Source: Clostridium sp. | GTDB lineage: Bacteria; Bacillota; Clostridia; Clostridiales; Clostridiaceae | NCBI GenBank assembly: GCA_012511315.1 | Contig: JAAZGI010000478.1 | Span: 1-8,006 of the forward strand | Direction: 5' to 3' | DNA length: 8,006 nt | In this document: one piece after another, positions 1 through 6,435 of the stretch | Position numbering within the stretch: position 1 is the stretch's first letter | How the letters are laid out: each line of letters starts with the position of its first letter | Program-made: the position numbers and the translations under genes | Notes under the pieces: model-generated | Told to the model about the DNA's origin: nothing | Seen by the model: only the letters and a program-made list of their open reading frames with translations | Databases searched by the model: none

Positions 1-303
1 GGTGGAGATGGTGCTGTATTTACGGGAGCTGCTTTAAAGCAGGTTCGAGAACTAGAAGCTAACGGAATGGACAAAATGCCGATTTGTATGGCTAAGACAC
101 AGTACTCCCTATCGGATGATCCTACTCTACTTGGACGCCCAACTGGATTCAACGTTACAATCCGCGAAGTACGTGTATCCAACGGAGCTGGTTTCATAGT
201 TGTCTTAACTGGTGACGTTATGATTATGCCTGGACTTCCAAAAGTTCCAGCAGCAGAAAGAATGGATATCACACCAGATGGAGAAATTACAGGATTGTTC
301 TAA
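1..303 (+). CDS. fhs: Formate-tetrahydrofolate ligase, C-terminal end (5' truncated by window)
   Basis: The reading frame is open from base 1 and ends at TAA 301-303, giving the last 100 residues of a protein of usually about 555 residues. The segment contains the family's conserved C-terminal blocks: [57 protein letters not shown], and the typical ending ITGLF. The enzyme is cytosolic and makes 10-formyltetrahydrofolate from formate, ATP and tetrahydrofolate for one-carbon metabolism. The internal ATG at 67 is not the start, because the homologous sequence continues upstream of it without interruption. A terminator follows about 60 bases downstream, so the gene appears to be transcriptionally separate from the operon that begins near 1174. 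No link to the acid-sugar genes is evident. Family identity is recognised from sequence memory and is strong. Confidence 0.96.
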   Translation, partial: GGDGAVFTGAALKQVRELEANGMDKMPICMAKTQYSLSDDPTLLGRPTGFNVTIREVRVSNGAGFIVVLTGDVMIMPGLPKVPAAERMDITPDGEITGLF

Positions 304-365
304 AATATTAGCTGTAAAAGATTGAATAAGAGTTAAAAACTAGCTCAGCTTCAATCCCATTGCAT

Positions 366-399
366 AAAAAAAGGCAGGCATTTGATGTCTGCCTTTTTT
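366..399 (+). terminator. Bidirectional intrinsic terminator after fhs
   Basis: The arms GGCAGGCA (373-380) and TGTCTGCC (386-393) form an 8-bp stem with one G-T wobble around a 5-nt loop (TTTGA). A run of six T follows (394-399), and seven A precede the stem (366-372), so the element could also end transcription from the other strand. It lies about 60 bases after the fhs stop codon. Confidence 0.9.
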
Positions 400-507
400 G
401 CGAGCTAGATTGGAAAGGAAGAGGATTTAAGTCGGAAATGGATTTATTCTAGGTCAAGGTTTTTATGGTTAAATCTGCAGGCAAGGGTTTAAATATAACG
501 AGAGGTC

Positions 508-559
508 TTGGCTGGTTTTTGAGTGGTACCATAGCTTTAATTTTGTGAAAACCAGCTAG
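508..559. repeat. Inverted repeat, 12-bp arms around 28 nt
   Basis: GCTGGTTTT (511-519) is perfectly complementary to AAAACCAGC (548-556). The stem extends outward by three more pairs, two of them G-T wobbles, to 508-519 with 548-559. The 28-nt loop contains the palindrome GGTACC (525-530). No T-run follows, so this is not a standard terminator. It could be a structured RNA, a protein binding site or a relic. Confidence 0.6.
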
Positions 560-566
560 TAATAGT

Positions 567-591
567 CCGAGAAGTAATGCCGAGAAGTAAT
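567..591. repeat. 12-bp direct repeat, two copies
   Basis: CCGAGAAGTAAT occurs at 567-578 and again at 580-591, a 13-bp period with a single G between the copies. No function is recognised; slippage or a regulator binding pair are both possible. Confidence 0.7.
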
Positions 592-774
592 TTTTAAAGA
601 AAGAAAAAAATGAAAGTTACCCCTCCTCAAAGAAAGGCTAGGGAGAATCGAATCAAGTAATATAGGTAAAGTCCATCAAACAAAAGAAACTAGATACAAT
701 TAACAAAGAGAGACGAAAGTTAATAGCTAATTATTGGATGAGTAGGAGTGGATGTGATTAGTTGAACATAGAAC

Positions 775-808
775 TGTTAACGAATTATTAATGTAGTGAC
801 GTTAATAA
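775..808. repeat. AT-rich inverted repeat with two alternative pairings
   Basis: TGTTAACG (775-782) can pair with CGTTAATA (800-807) with one G-T wobble. Alternatively TTATTAA (785-791) is perfectly complementary to TTAATAA (802-808). The overlap of two mutually exclusive pairings is notable, but in AT-rich DNA it can arise by chance. Confidence 0.35.
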
Positions 809-1033
809 GTGAAAAATAGAATGTATTTTATAAATTGTAGTAAAACGTGAATTTTAGCTGGACCTTGGTCTATAAAGGGATGATGAAAAAAGTTTCTTGC
901 ATGAACACACCATGGGTCCGGAAAATGAAGATAAGTCGAGAATTACTGAAAAGGAAAGGGTTTAAGCCTAATTGTTTGATGCATTTCAAACCAGGAAGAC
1001 TGAGTTGATGGACTTGTAATTTTAAAGGTTACC

Positions 1034-1047
1034 TTCGAAAACGAACA
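1034..1047. promoter_or_regulatory. Possible DeoR-family operator (partial dyad with CGAACA)
   Basis: TTCG (1034-1037) and CGAA (1042-1045) form a dyad around AAAA, and the right half reads CGAACA (1042-1047). The half-site and the 4-nt spacing resemble the GlpR-type operator TGTTCG-N4-CGAACA, although the left half is degenerate (CCTTCG). A second CGAACA occurs at 1178-1183, just after the predicted transcription start. It is a plausible autoregulatory site for the adjacent DeoR-family protein. This is inference from motif resemblance only. Confidence 0.3.
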
Positions 1048-1117
1048 AATAAAAACATTTGGCCACTTTATTAATTTGTGGACTAAACATCATTGGCAAG
1101 GCATGAAATTAGGGATT

Positions 1118-1131
1118 TGATAAACTTATCA
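1118..1131. promoter_or_regulatory. Perfect 14-bp palindrome just upstream of the -35 box
   Basis: TGATAA (1118-1123) and TTATCA (1126-1131) are perfect reverse complements around AC. The site ends eight bases before the -35 hexamer, where activators or repressors commonly bind. The cognate regulator is unknown; the DeoR-family protein encoded downstream is one candidate. Confidence 0.4.
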
Positions 1132-1138
1132 TGAATGA

Positions 1139-1167
1139 TTGACAACGCTTACATATCGTTTTAAGAT
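1139..1167 (+). promoter_or_regulatory. Sigma-A type promoter of the acid-sugar operon
   Basis: A consensus -35 box TTGACA (1139-1144) is followed after exactly 17 bases by TAAGAT (1162-1167), which matches the -10 consensus at four of six positions. Transcription would start near 1174, leaving a leader of about 35 nt before the chosen start codon of the regulator gene at 1209. CGAACA at 1178-1183 and repeated ACAAA words (1171, 1183, 1191) lie in that leader and could belong to an operator. Confidence 0.7.
1140..1153. promoter_or_regulatory. cre site (CcpA catabolite repression element)
   Basis: TGACAACGCTTACA fits the Gram-positive cre consensus TGWNANCGNTNWCA at every position. It overlaps five bases of the -35 box and part of the spacer, so bound CcpA would block RNA polymerase. 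This predicts that the operon is repressed while preferred sugars are available, as expected for genes using an alternative carbon source. Confidence 0.7.
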
Positions 1168-1208
1168 TAAACAAAAGCGAACACAAACTAACAAAAATGG
1201 AGAGACCT

Positions 1209-1976
1209 ATGTTGGCAGAAGAACGACTCACCCAAATCTATCATTTAATACTGACAACGAAAGCTGTAAAAATTGATGAATTAGCGCAACTATACCAGGT
1301 AACGCCGATGACTATCCGGCGGGATTTAAATAAACTAGCAGGATCCCATAAAGATATCAGACGGTGTCACGGCGGTGCCGTCTTATCCGTTGAAGTGGAT
1401 TCTGAAGAAGGCTTTGAAAGCAAGAAAAATATTAACGTGGCGGAAAAAATTCAAGTGGCGGAAAAGGCATTCACGCTGATTAAAGATCAAGACACCGTCT
1501 ATTTGGATGCAGGTACAACCACCTTTGAATTAGCAAAGCTAATTGCTGAAAGTGAGCTAACCTTAAAAGTAATTACCAACGATGTCGAAATTTCAAGGGT
1601 CCTTGATCGGAGCAAATGCGAAGTTCTTGTTACAGGTGGCATGTTGCAAAAGTCTACCGGTTGCCTTGTTGGAAATTTTGCAGAAGAGTTTATTTCTAAC
1701 ATCAAATTTAAGATTGCCTTTATGGGAGCTACAGCCATCAATGAGAACTTTGAAGTACTCACTCCTTCGATTGAAAAAAGAACAATGAAACCTTTAGTGG
1801 TTAGAAATTCTAGTGAAAGTTATTTGCTTGTGGATTCCGATAAGTTTAACCGAAGCTCAACCTACCTAATTTATAACTTAAATGATTTTACAGGCGTAAT
1901 TACAACAAAAAAGTTTGATTCCAAAGAAAAAGAGATATTGGAGAAAAATGGGGTTGAATTAATCCAAGTATATTAG
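1209..1976 (+). CDS. DeoR/GlpR-family transcriptional regulator
   Basis: This is a cytosolic DNA-binding regulator, most likely the repressor or control protein of the downstream acid-sugar genes. I chose the ATG at 1209 (255 residues) because GGAGAG at 1199-1204 sits about six bases upstream and the protein then begins MLAEERL, typical of the family. The ATG at 1197 has no ribosome binding site. A winged helix-turn-helix occupies about residues 18-45 (VKIDELAQLYQV...MTIRRDLNKL), followed by the conserved RCHGGAV (52-58). The C-terminal sugar-phosphate sensing domain has the DAGTTTFELAK motif (100-110), ITND (122-125), VTGG (141-144) and FMGATAI (171-177). Such domains usually bind a phosphorylated intermediate, so the kinase product is a natural effector, though that is inference. 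The position, first in the operon behind a promoter with a cre site, matches local regulators such as E. coli YgbI. Confidence 0.92.
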   Translation: MLAEERLTQIYHLILTTKAVKIDELAQLYQVTPMTIRRDLNKLAGSHKDIRRCHGGAVLSVEVDSEEGFESKKNINVAEKIQVAEKAFTLIKDQDTVYLDAGTTTFELAKLIAESELTLKVITNDVEISRVLDRSKCEVLVTGGMLQKSTGCLVGNFAEEFISNIKFKIAFMGATAINENFEVLTPSIEKRTMKPLVVRNSSESYLLVDSDKFNRSSTYLIYNLNDFTGVITTKKFDSKEKEILEKNGVELIQVY

Positions 1977-2026
1977 CAAATCTTTGGAGATGCTTTTATA
2001 TAGTCATTACTTAAGGGGGAATTATT

Positions 2027-3394
2027 ATGGTATCAGGTCCACTATTACTCGTCGTTTTTGTTATTTCGATTGCACTACTGCTGTTAGCGATTATTAAGTT
2101 TAAAATTAACCCTTTTCTAGCTTTAATGGGTGTGTCTATCCTCACCGGTCTGGGTGTACGCATGCCACTTCCGGAAATAGCGGAAAACATATCCGTGGGC
2201 TTTGGTAACACGTTAAAAGGGGTAGGTATCGTAATTGGTTTGGGAATTATCTTGGGCCAAATTTTAGCCGAATCCAAAGCCATTAATGCGATTGCCTCAG
2301 GTATGCTAAAAAGAGTAGGGAACGCAAGAGCCAACTTAGCCTTGACACTATCAGGCTGGCTGATTGCAATTCCAGTATTCCAAGATGCCGCTTTCGTTAT
2401 TTTTATGCCGTTGGTAAGACAAATCAAAAAAACGACAAAGAAGCCCTTGGTTTCCCTGGTAGCATCCCTGGGGGTAGGAACAATTGCAGCTCATTCCTTA
2501 GTTATCCCAACGCCGGGACCCGTTGCCGTTGCTGGTAATATGAATGTTAACATTGGAACTTTCCTAATTTATTCGATCATTGTTTCTTTGCCAGCAACCT
2601 TAATTGGTGGTGTTTTATACGCTAAATACTTGGAAAAACAGGCCTATAAAAATGGAACGGATCAGGATTATCCAGATGAAGAAATATCTGGCGAAGACCA
2701 TGTCGAAATGGATACAGCCAAACTACCATCGATGACACGGTCCCTGGCAGTGCTTTTTTTCCCATTAATCTTGATTTTGGTAGGTAGTATTGCATCCCTG
2801 CTTCTTCCTGAAGGAAGTGCACTAAAACCAATTGTTAGTTTTTTTGGCGATAAGAACATTGCTTTATTCCTAGGCGTGATTGTCGGATTTATTGCTTTAA
2901 AAGGTTACTTCACCAAAAGCACCAATGAAATTATCATGGAAGCGACTCAGTCAGCTGGATTAATTTTCTTGATTACTGGTGCTGGTGGTGGCTTTGGTAC
3001 AGTTATAAATAATAGCGGTATTGGCCAATACTTAGTGGATACATTGACGACATTTAACGTCTCACTCATTGTATTAGGATTTGTCCTGAGCCAAGTGCTG
3101 AGATCAGCACAGGGTTCAACGACTGTAGCATTAGTTACAACCTCATCAATTTTAGGTCCATTGGTTGCATCCACCGGATTATCACCAGTTCTTGTTGGTT
3201 TGGCAATTTGTGCCGGTGGAATCGGAATGTCACTGCCAAATGATTCTGGTTTCTGGGTGCTTTCAAATTATTCCGGTTTGAGTGTTAAAGACACCATTAA
3301 AGCATGGACTGTTGGAGGAACAATTGTAGGTCTTAGTGCATTTGGAATTATATTGATTCTAAGTGTTATTCCAAATCTTCCAGGTCTTTACTAA
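2027..3394 (+). CDS. GntP-family sugar-acid/proton symporter
   Basis: This is an integral membrane permease of 455 residues, the usual length for the gluconate:proton symporter family. The N-terminus is strongly hydrophobic, and roughly twelve or more membrane segments can be seen, with a hydrophilic charged loop at about 200-236. Family blocks are visible: GFGNTLKGVGIVIGLGIILG (58-77), PTPGPVAVAGN (161-171), ITGAGGGFGTVINNSGIG (316-333), RSAQGSTTVALVTTSS (359-374) and SLPNDSGFWV (402-411). The start at 2027 is set by AAGGGGG at 2013-2019. It lies 50 bases after the regulator gene. Family members import gluconate, other hexonates, 2-dehydro-3-deoxygluconate, glycerate or tetronates. The exact substrate cannot be read from sequence, but it must be a small hydroxy acid that the following enzymes degrade. 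It is the counterpart of YgbN in the E. coli tetronate cluster. Confidence 0.93.
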   Translation: MVSGPLLLVVFVISIALLLLAIIKFKINPFLALMGVSILTGLGVRMPLPEIAENISVGFGNTLKGVGIVIGLGIILGQILAESKAINAIASGMLKRVGNARANLALTLSGWLIAIPVFQDAAFVIFMPLVRQIKKTTKKPLVSLVASLGVGTIAAHSLVIPTPGPVAVAGNMNVNIGTFLIYSIIVSLPATLIGGVLYAKYLEKQAYKNGTDQDYPDEEISGEDHVEMDTAKLPSMTRSLAVLFFPLILILVGSIASLLLPEGSALKPIVSFFGDKNIALFLGVIVGFIALKGYFTKSTNEIIMEATQSAGLIFLITGAGGGFGTVINNSGIGQYLVDTLTTFNVSLIVLGFVLSQVLRSAQGSTTVALVTTSSILGPLVASTGLSPVLVGLAICAGGIGMSLPNDSGFWVLSNYSGLSVKDTIKAWTVGGTIVGLSAFGIILILSVIPNLPGLY

Positions 3395-3400
3395 ACAATT

Positions 3401-3425
3401 TGGCAGAGGATGATCTCCTCTGCTA
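3401..3425 (+). other. Intercistronic RNA hairpin between permease and enzyme genes
   Basis: GCAGAGGA (3403-3410) and TCCTCTGC (3416-3423) pair perfectly around a 5-nt loop (TGATC). The stem extends by a G-T and a T-A pair to 3401-3425. No T-run follows (next bases TTGGTATTT), so it is unlikely to be a full terminator. It begins seven bases after the permease stop codon and ends ten bases before the next ribosome binding site. It may protect or process the mRNA and set different expression of permease and enzymes. Confidence 0.7.
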
Positions 3426-3446
3426 TTGGTATTTAAAGGAGAGAAA

Positions 3447-4106
3447 ATGAAAAAAATTTATATTATTCACACGAGCTTAGTCTCACACGATGATTTGCAA
3501 AATCTGTTCCATGAGATTATTCCAGAGGCTGAAATTTTTAATATTGTAGATGATAGTTTGCTCCATGATGTCATGGCAAACGGAGGGGTTAATGAGAAGA
3601 TTACGGGAAGAGTGTGCGACTATTTTTTGGCTGCAGAACGTAATGGTGCAGACCTTATATTTAATCAATGTTCATCCGTAGGAAAAGCAGCTGATGTGGC
3701 AAAACAGTTAGTGTCCATTCCGGTTGTTAAAGTGGATGAAGCAATGGCTGAAAAAGCAGTTTCTGAAGGAAAAAAAATCGGTGTTGTAGCTACAGTGAAA
3801 AGTACCATGCGTCCAAGTTGTGATCTTGTTTTAGAAAAAGCCGCTGAGATGGGTAAGAAAGTCGAAGTAGTAGAATACCTAGTAGATGGGGCTTTGGATA
3901 TCTTAATGAAAGAAAAAAATCGAGAAAAGCACAATGAATTAGTACTTGGGATGATTAAGAAAGCCGAAGCTGAATGCGATATCATTCTGTTGGCGCAAGG
4001 AAGCATGGTTGTTCTTCTGCCCCTGTTAGAGGATACTAAAAAGCAGGTACTGACCAGTCCAAGACTGGGCGTAGAAAAAGCAAGAAAGGTATTATTAGGT
4101 GAATAA
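3447..4106 (+). CDS. Asp/Glu racemase superfamily protein with one catalytic cysteine
   Basis: This is a predicted cytosolic protein of 219 residues of the aspartate/glutamate/hydantoin racemase fold. The ATG at 3447 is chosen because AAAGGAG (3435-3441) lies upstream at normal spacing; an in-frame TTG at 3426 lacks one. The first catalytic cysteine is present in FNQCSSVG (Cys75), and IPVVKVDEAM (91-101) is also typical. The second cysteine, expected in a GCT-like motif after the late beta strand, is replaced: the strand reads DIILLAQGSM with Gln184 at that place. A classical two-cysteine racemisation is therefore doubtful. Sitting between permease and dehydrogenase, it may be an epimerase, isomerase or decarboxylase acting on the acid-sugar intermediate; the superfamily includes maleate isomerase and arylmalonate decarboxylase. 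The specific function is unknown. Its stop codon is one base from the next start. Confidence 0.82.
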   Translation: MKKIYIIHTSLVSHDDLQNLFHEIIPEAEIFNIVDDSLLHDVMANGGVNEKITGRVCDYFLAAERNGADLIFNQCSSVGKAADVAKQLVSIPVVKVDEAMAEKAVSEGKKIGVVATVKSTMRPSCDLVLEKAAEMGKKVEVVEYLVDGALDILMKEKNREKHNELVLGMIKKAEAECDIILLAQGSMVVLLPLLEDTKKQVLTSPRLGVEKARKVLLGE

Positions 4107-4107
4107 A

Positions 4108-5001
4108 ATGAAAAAAGTAGGATTTATCGGATTAGGTATCATGGGTAAACCCATGGCAAAGCAAATGATTAAAAAAGGCAGTGACCTTTTAGTATTTGAT
4201 ATTAATAAAAATGCCGTTGCAGAACTAGTTTCAGAGGGAGCAAAAGCATCTACACCGCTCGAGATTGGCCGGGCCTGTGATTTCATTTTTACAATCCTTC
4301 CCAATGGATCCATTGTAAAAGAGACACTATTCAACGAAGGGGGCCTTGCTAGGGAAATAAAACCTGGAACGGTAGTAGTCGATATGAGTTCGGTAACACC
4401 GGTTGAATCAAAATATTGTTATGATGAATTGAAAACAGTGGGGGCCTTCTTTTTAGATGCACCGGTAAGTGGTGGTGAACCAAAAGCAATTGATGGAACT
4501 CTATCCTTTATGGTTGGCGGCGATGAGGAAGCTTTTAATAAAGCACTTCCTCTTTTAAACCAAATGGGTGCCAGCGCAGTGCTCGTTGGTGGTTCCGGAA
4601 GTGGATCAACCACTAAATTAGCCAACCAGATTATTGTTAATTTAAATATTGCTGCTCTTGGTGAAGCGTTGGTTTTTGCAATGAAAGCAGGTGTAGATCC
4701 TGAAAAAGTGTTTATGGCAATCCGGGGTGGCTTGGCTGGAAGTGCAGTCATGGAGGCAAAAGCACCCATGATCATGAATCGAGATTTTCATCCTGGCGGT
4801 AAAATTTCAGTGAATCATAAAGATATTATGAACGTAGTAAACACAGCTCATGAGCTTGATATCCCAGTCCCTATGTCAGCTCAGTTATTTGAAGTCTTTC
4901 AAGGGATGAAAGTGAGAGGGCTGATGAATGATGATCATGGAGCCTTAGTGAAACACTTTGAAATGCTTGCTAATGTAGAAGTCGAAAAAGGAGACAGATA
5001 A
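4108..5001 (+). CDS. garR: Tartronate semialdehyde reductase-like (3-hydroxyisobutyrate dehydrogenase family)
   Basis: This is a cytosolic NAD(P)-dependent dehydrogenase of 297 residues, normal for the family. The start at 4108 is preferred over an in-frame GTG at 4099 because AGGTGA (4097-4102) precedes it and the protein then opens MKKVGFIGLGIMGKPM, with the Rossmann motif GLGIMG (8-13). The substrate loop DAPVSGGEPKAIDGTLS lies at 117-133, the catalytic lysine is Lys170 in TKLANQ with Asn173, and KDI (238-240) follows. Blocks such as EPKAIDGTLS, KLANQ, LNIAA and AIRGGLAGS agree with E. coli GarR as I remember it. They differ from YgbJ/LtnD, which reads KIIHQ at the active-site lysine. The likely reaction is tartronate semialdehyde to D-glycerate, although L-threonate or another beta-hydroxyacid remains possible. 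It is tightly coupled on both sides: one base from the gene before, none to the gene after. Confidence 0.88.
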   Translation: MKKVGFIGLGIMGKPMAKQMIKKGSDLLVFDINKNAVAELVSEGAKASTPLEIGRACDFIFTILPNGSIVKETLFNEGGLAREIKPGTVVVDMSSVTPVESKYCYDELKTVGAFFLDAPVSGGEPKAIDGTLSFMVGGDEEAFNKALPLLNQMGASAVLVGGSGSGSTTKLANQIIVNLNIAALGEALVFAMKAGVDPEKVFMAIRGGLAGSAVMEAKAPMIMNRDFHPGGKISVNHKDIMNVVNTAHELDIPVPMSAQLFEVFQGMKVRGLMNDDHGALVKHFEMLANVEVEKGDR

Positions 5002-6426
5002 GTGGACGGATTGAATATTGAGGTGTTAAAGAGTTACCCAATGCCTGATCTGAAAAAAGTAGATGTTCTGTATGAATCGGCTTTAAAGCAACTAAATAAA
5101 AAAATAGTTGTATTAGATGATGATCCGACTGGGGTCCAAACAGTTCATGATATCTATGTTTACACTTCCTGGGATGAGGATACGGTAACAAAAGGGTTTA
5201 TGGACGAGAACAGCATGTTTTTTGTTTTAACAAATTCCAGGGGCTTCACCAGTGATGAAACCCAGAAGGTCCATGAGGAAATAGGGAAGACTTTAGAGAA
5301 GGTTTCGAAAGGAACGGGAAAAGATTATATCCTAATTTCAAGAAGTGACTCGACTATGAGAGGCCATTACCCTTTAGAAACTAAGACATTAAAAAATACC
5401 ATTGAAAAAATGTCTGACAAAAAATTTGATGGTGAGATCATGAGCCCCTTCTTTATGGAGGGAGGACGTTACACCATTGATAATGTGCACTACGTTAAAG
5501 AAGGTGAGGAACTGGTTCCTGCTAGTAAAACGGAATTCGCTAAGGATAAAACCTTTGGTTACAAGAATTCTCATATTGGAGAATATATTGAGGAAAAGAC
5601 CAAGGGTGAATTTAAAGCTGAAGATACCACTTATATCACGCTAAAAGAACTAAGGAGTATAGATATCACCGGGATTACCCATAAACTCTTAGCAGTGAAG
5701 GATTTTAATAAAATAGTTTTAAATGCCATAGATTATACGGATGTAAAAGTATTTATAGTGGCTTATATCCGTGCAATGCTTCAAGATAAAAGATTTATGT
5801 TTAGAAGCGCAGCTGCGGTGCCCAAGGTATTAGGTGGGGTAACAGATGCAGCTCTTTTAAAGAAGGAACAGCTCATCGAAAATAACAACAAGAACGGTGG
5901 CATTGTTTTGATTGGATCTCATGTTAATAAAACCACTCTTCAGTTTGAAGATTTGAAAAACACAGTGCAGCCCATGGAATTTATTGAATTCAATCAACAT
6001 TTGGTGGTTAAAGAAAATGAGTTAGAAAAAGAAGTTAAGCGGGTAATCAACCTTGCTGAAGAAAAAATCAGATCCGGTCAAAATGTGGTTGTTTACACCA
6101 GGAGAGAACGGTTTGACCTTGATACCGACGACAAAAACAAGCAGCTGGAAATCTCTATTAAAATATCAGATGCAGTAACCAGTGTTATTGGAAAACTTGG
6201 GGTAAAGCCGAGTTTTATTATAGCCAAGGGTGGAATCACGTCTAGCGATGTTGGAACCAAAGCACTTAAAGTTAAAAAAGCACTGGTCATGGGGCAGGTT
6301 AAACCAGGCATACCCGTTTGGATGACGGGTGAAGAAAGTAGATTCCCCCAAATGCCTTATATTATCTTCCCTGGAAATGTTGGTGAGATCGAAACGCTAA
6401 AAGAAATCGTCGATTTACTTTCTTAA
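5002..6426 (+). CDS. Four-carbon acid-sugar kinase family protein (DUF1537, OtnK/DtnK-like)
   Basis: This is a cytosolic ATP-dependent kinase of 474 residues. The GTG start at 5002 directly follows the preceding stop codon and is supported by AAAAGGAG (4986-4993) about eight bases upstream. The N-terminal substrate domain shows LDDDPTGVQTVHD (38-50), TNSRGF (77-82), ISRSDSTMRGHYPLE (112-126) and PFFMEGGRYTIDNVHYV (149-165). The C-terminal nucleotide domain shows GSHVNKTTLQ (305-314), FIIAKGGITSSDVGTKAL (405-422) and VKPGIPVWM with FPGNVGE (433-441, 456-462). Characterised relatives phosphorylate D-threonate or 3-oxo-tetronate on the terminal hydroxyl. Here the next gene is a DHAP-type aldolase rather than the OtnC decarboxylase, so the substrate may be a longer keto acid. 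That is inference; the family call is firm, the substrate is not. Confidence 0.93.
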   Translation: MDGLNIEVLKSYPMPDLKKVDVLYESALKQLNKKIVVLDDDPTGVQTVHDIYVYTSWDEDTVTKGFMDENSMFFVLTNSRGFTSDETQKVHEEIGKTLEKVSKGTGKDYILISRSDSTMRGHYPLETKTLKNTIEKMSDKKFDGEIMSPFFMEGGRYTIDNVHYVKEGEELVPASKTEFAKDKTFGYKNSHIGEYIEEKTKGEFKAEDTTYITLKELRSIDITGITHKLLAVKDFNKIVLNAIDYTDVKVFIVAYIRAMLQDKRFMFRSAAAVPKVLGGVTDAALLKKEQLIENNNKNGGIVLIGSHVNKTTLQFEDLKNTVQPMEFIEFNQHLVVKENELEKEVKRVINLAEEKIRSGQNVVVYTRRERFDLDTDDKNKQLEISIKISDAVTSVIGKLGVKPSFIIAKGGITSSDVGTKALKVKKALVMGQVKPGIPVWMTGEESRFPQMPYIIFPGNVGEIETLKEIVDLLS

Positions 6427-6435
6427 GGGGGATAT

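Larger units (their letters stand above)
400..1117. other. Long spacer without a convincing gene
   Basis: More than 700 bases lie between the fhs terminator and the operon's promoter region. Stop codons are frequent in all frames and I found no start with a well-placed ribosome binding site that leads into a recognisable protein. The longest candidate I noticed is a 41-codon frame at 883-1008, discussed among the rejected items. What the stretch does hold is a set of repeats: an inverted repeat at 508-559, a 12-base direct repeat at 567-591, an AT-rich inverted repeat at 775-808, and an operator-like partial dyad at 1034-1047. It may be a decayed gene region or a large regulatory spacer; the sequence alone does not decide. 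Confidence 0.6.

Noticed and set aside
521..535. GAGTGGTACCATAGC, which recalls the T-box motif GGGTGGNACCGCG
   Set aside because: The invariant GCG part is missing, there is no nearby antiterminator/terminator pair, and no amino-acid or tRNA-ligase gene follows.
883..1008. A 41-codon frame beginning MKKVSCMNTPWVRKMK in the long spacer
   Set aside because: The only purine-rich stretch (AAAGGGA) lies too close to the ATG to serve as a ribosome binding site, the product is not recognised, and its length is not exceptional by chance. A decayed gene fragment is not excluded.
1197..1208. Four-residue N-terminal extension of the DeoR-family regulator from ATG 1197
   Set aside because: There is no ribosome binding site upstream of 1197, whereas GGAGAG correctly precedes the ATG at 1209, which gives the usual family N-terminus.
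1499..1762. Minus-strand open frame inside the regulator gene
   Set aside because: It is a shadow of the clearly conserved DeoR-family coding frame, with no ribosome binding site and no family similarity that I recognise.
3665..4006. Minus-strand open frame of 113 codons opposite the racemase-fold gene
   Set aside because: It overlaps a conserved plus-strand gene completely and has low-complexity composition typical of antisense frames.
4419..4775. Minus-strand open frame of 118 codons opposite the reductase gene
   Set aside because: It mirrors the conserved dehydrogenase frame and has no independent evidence of coding.
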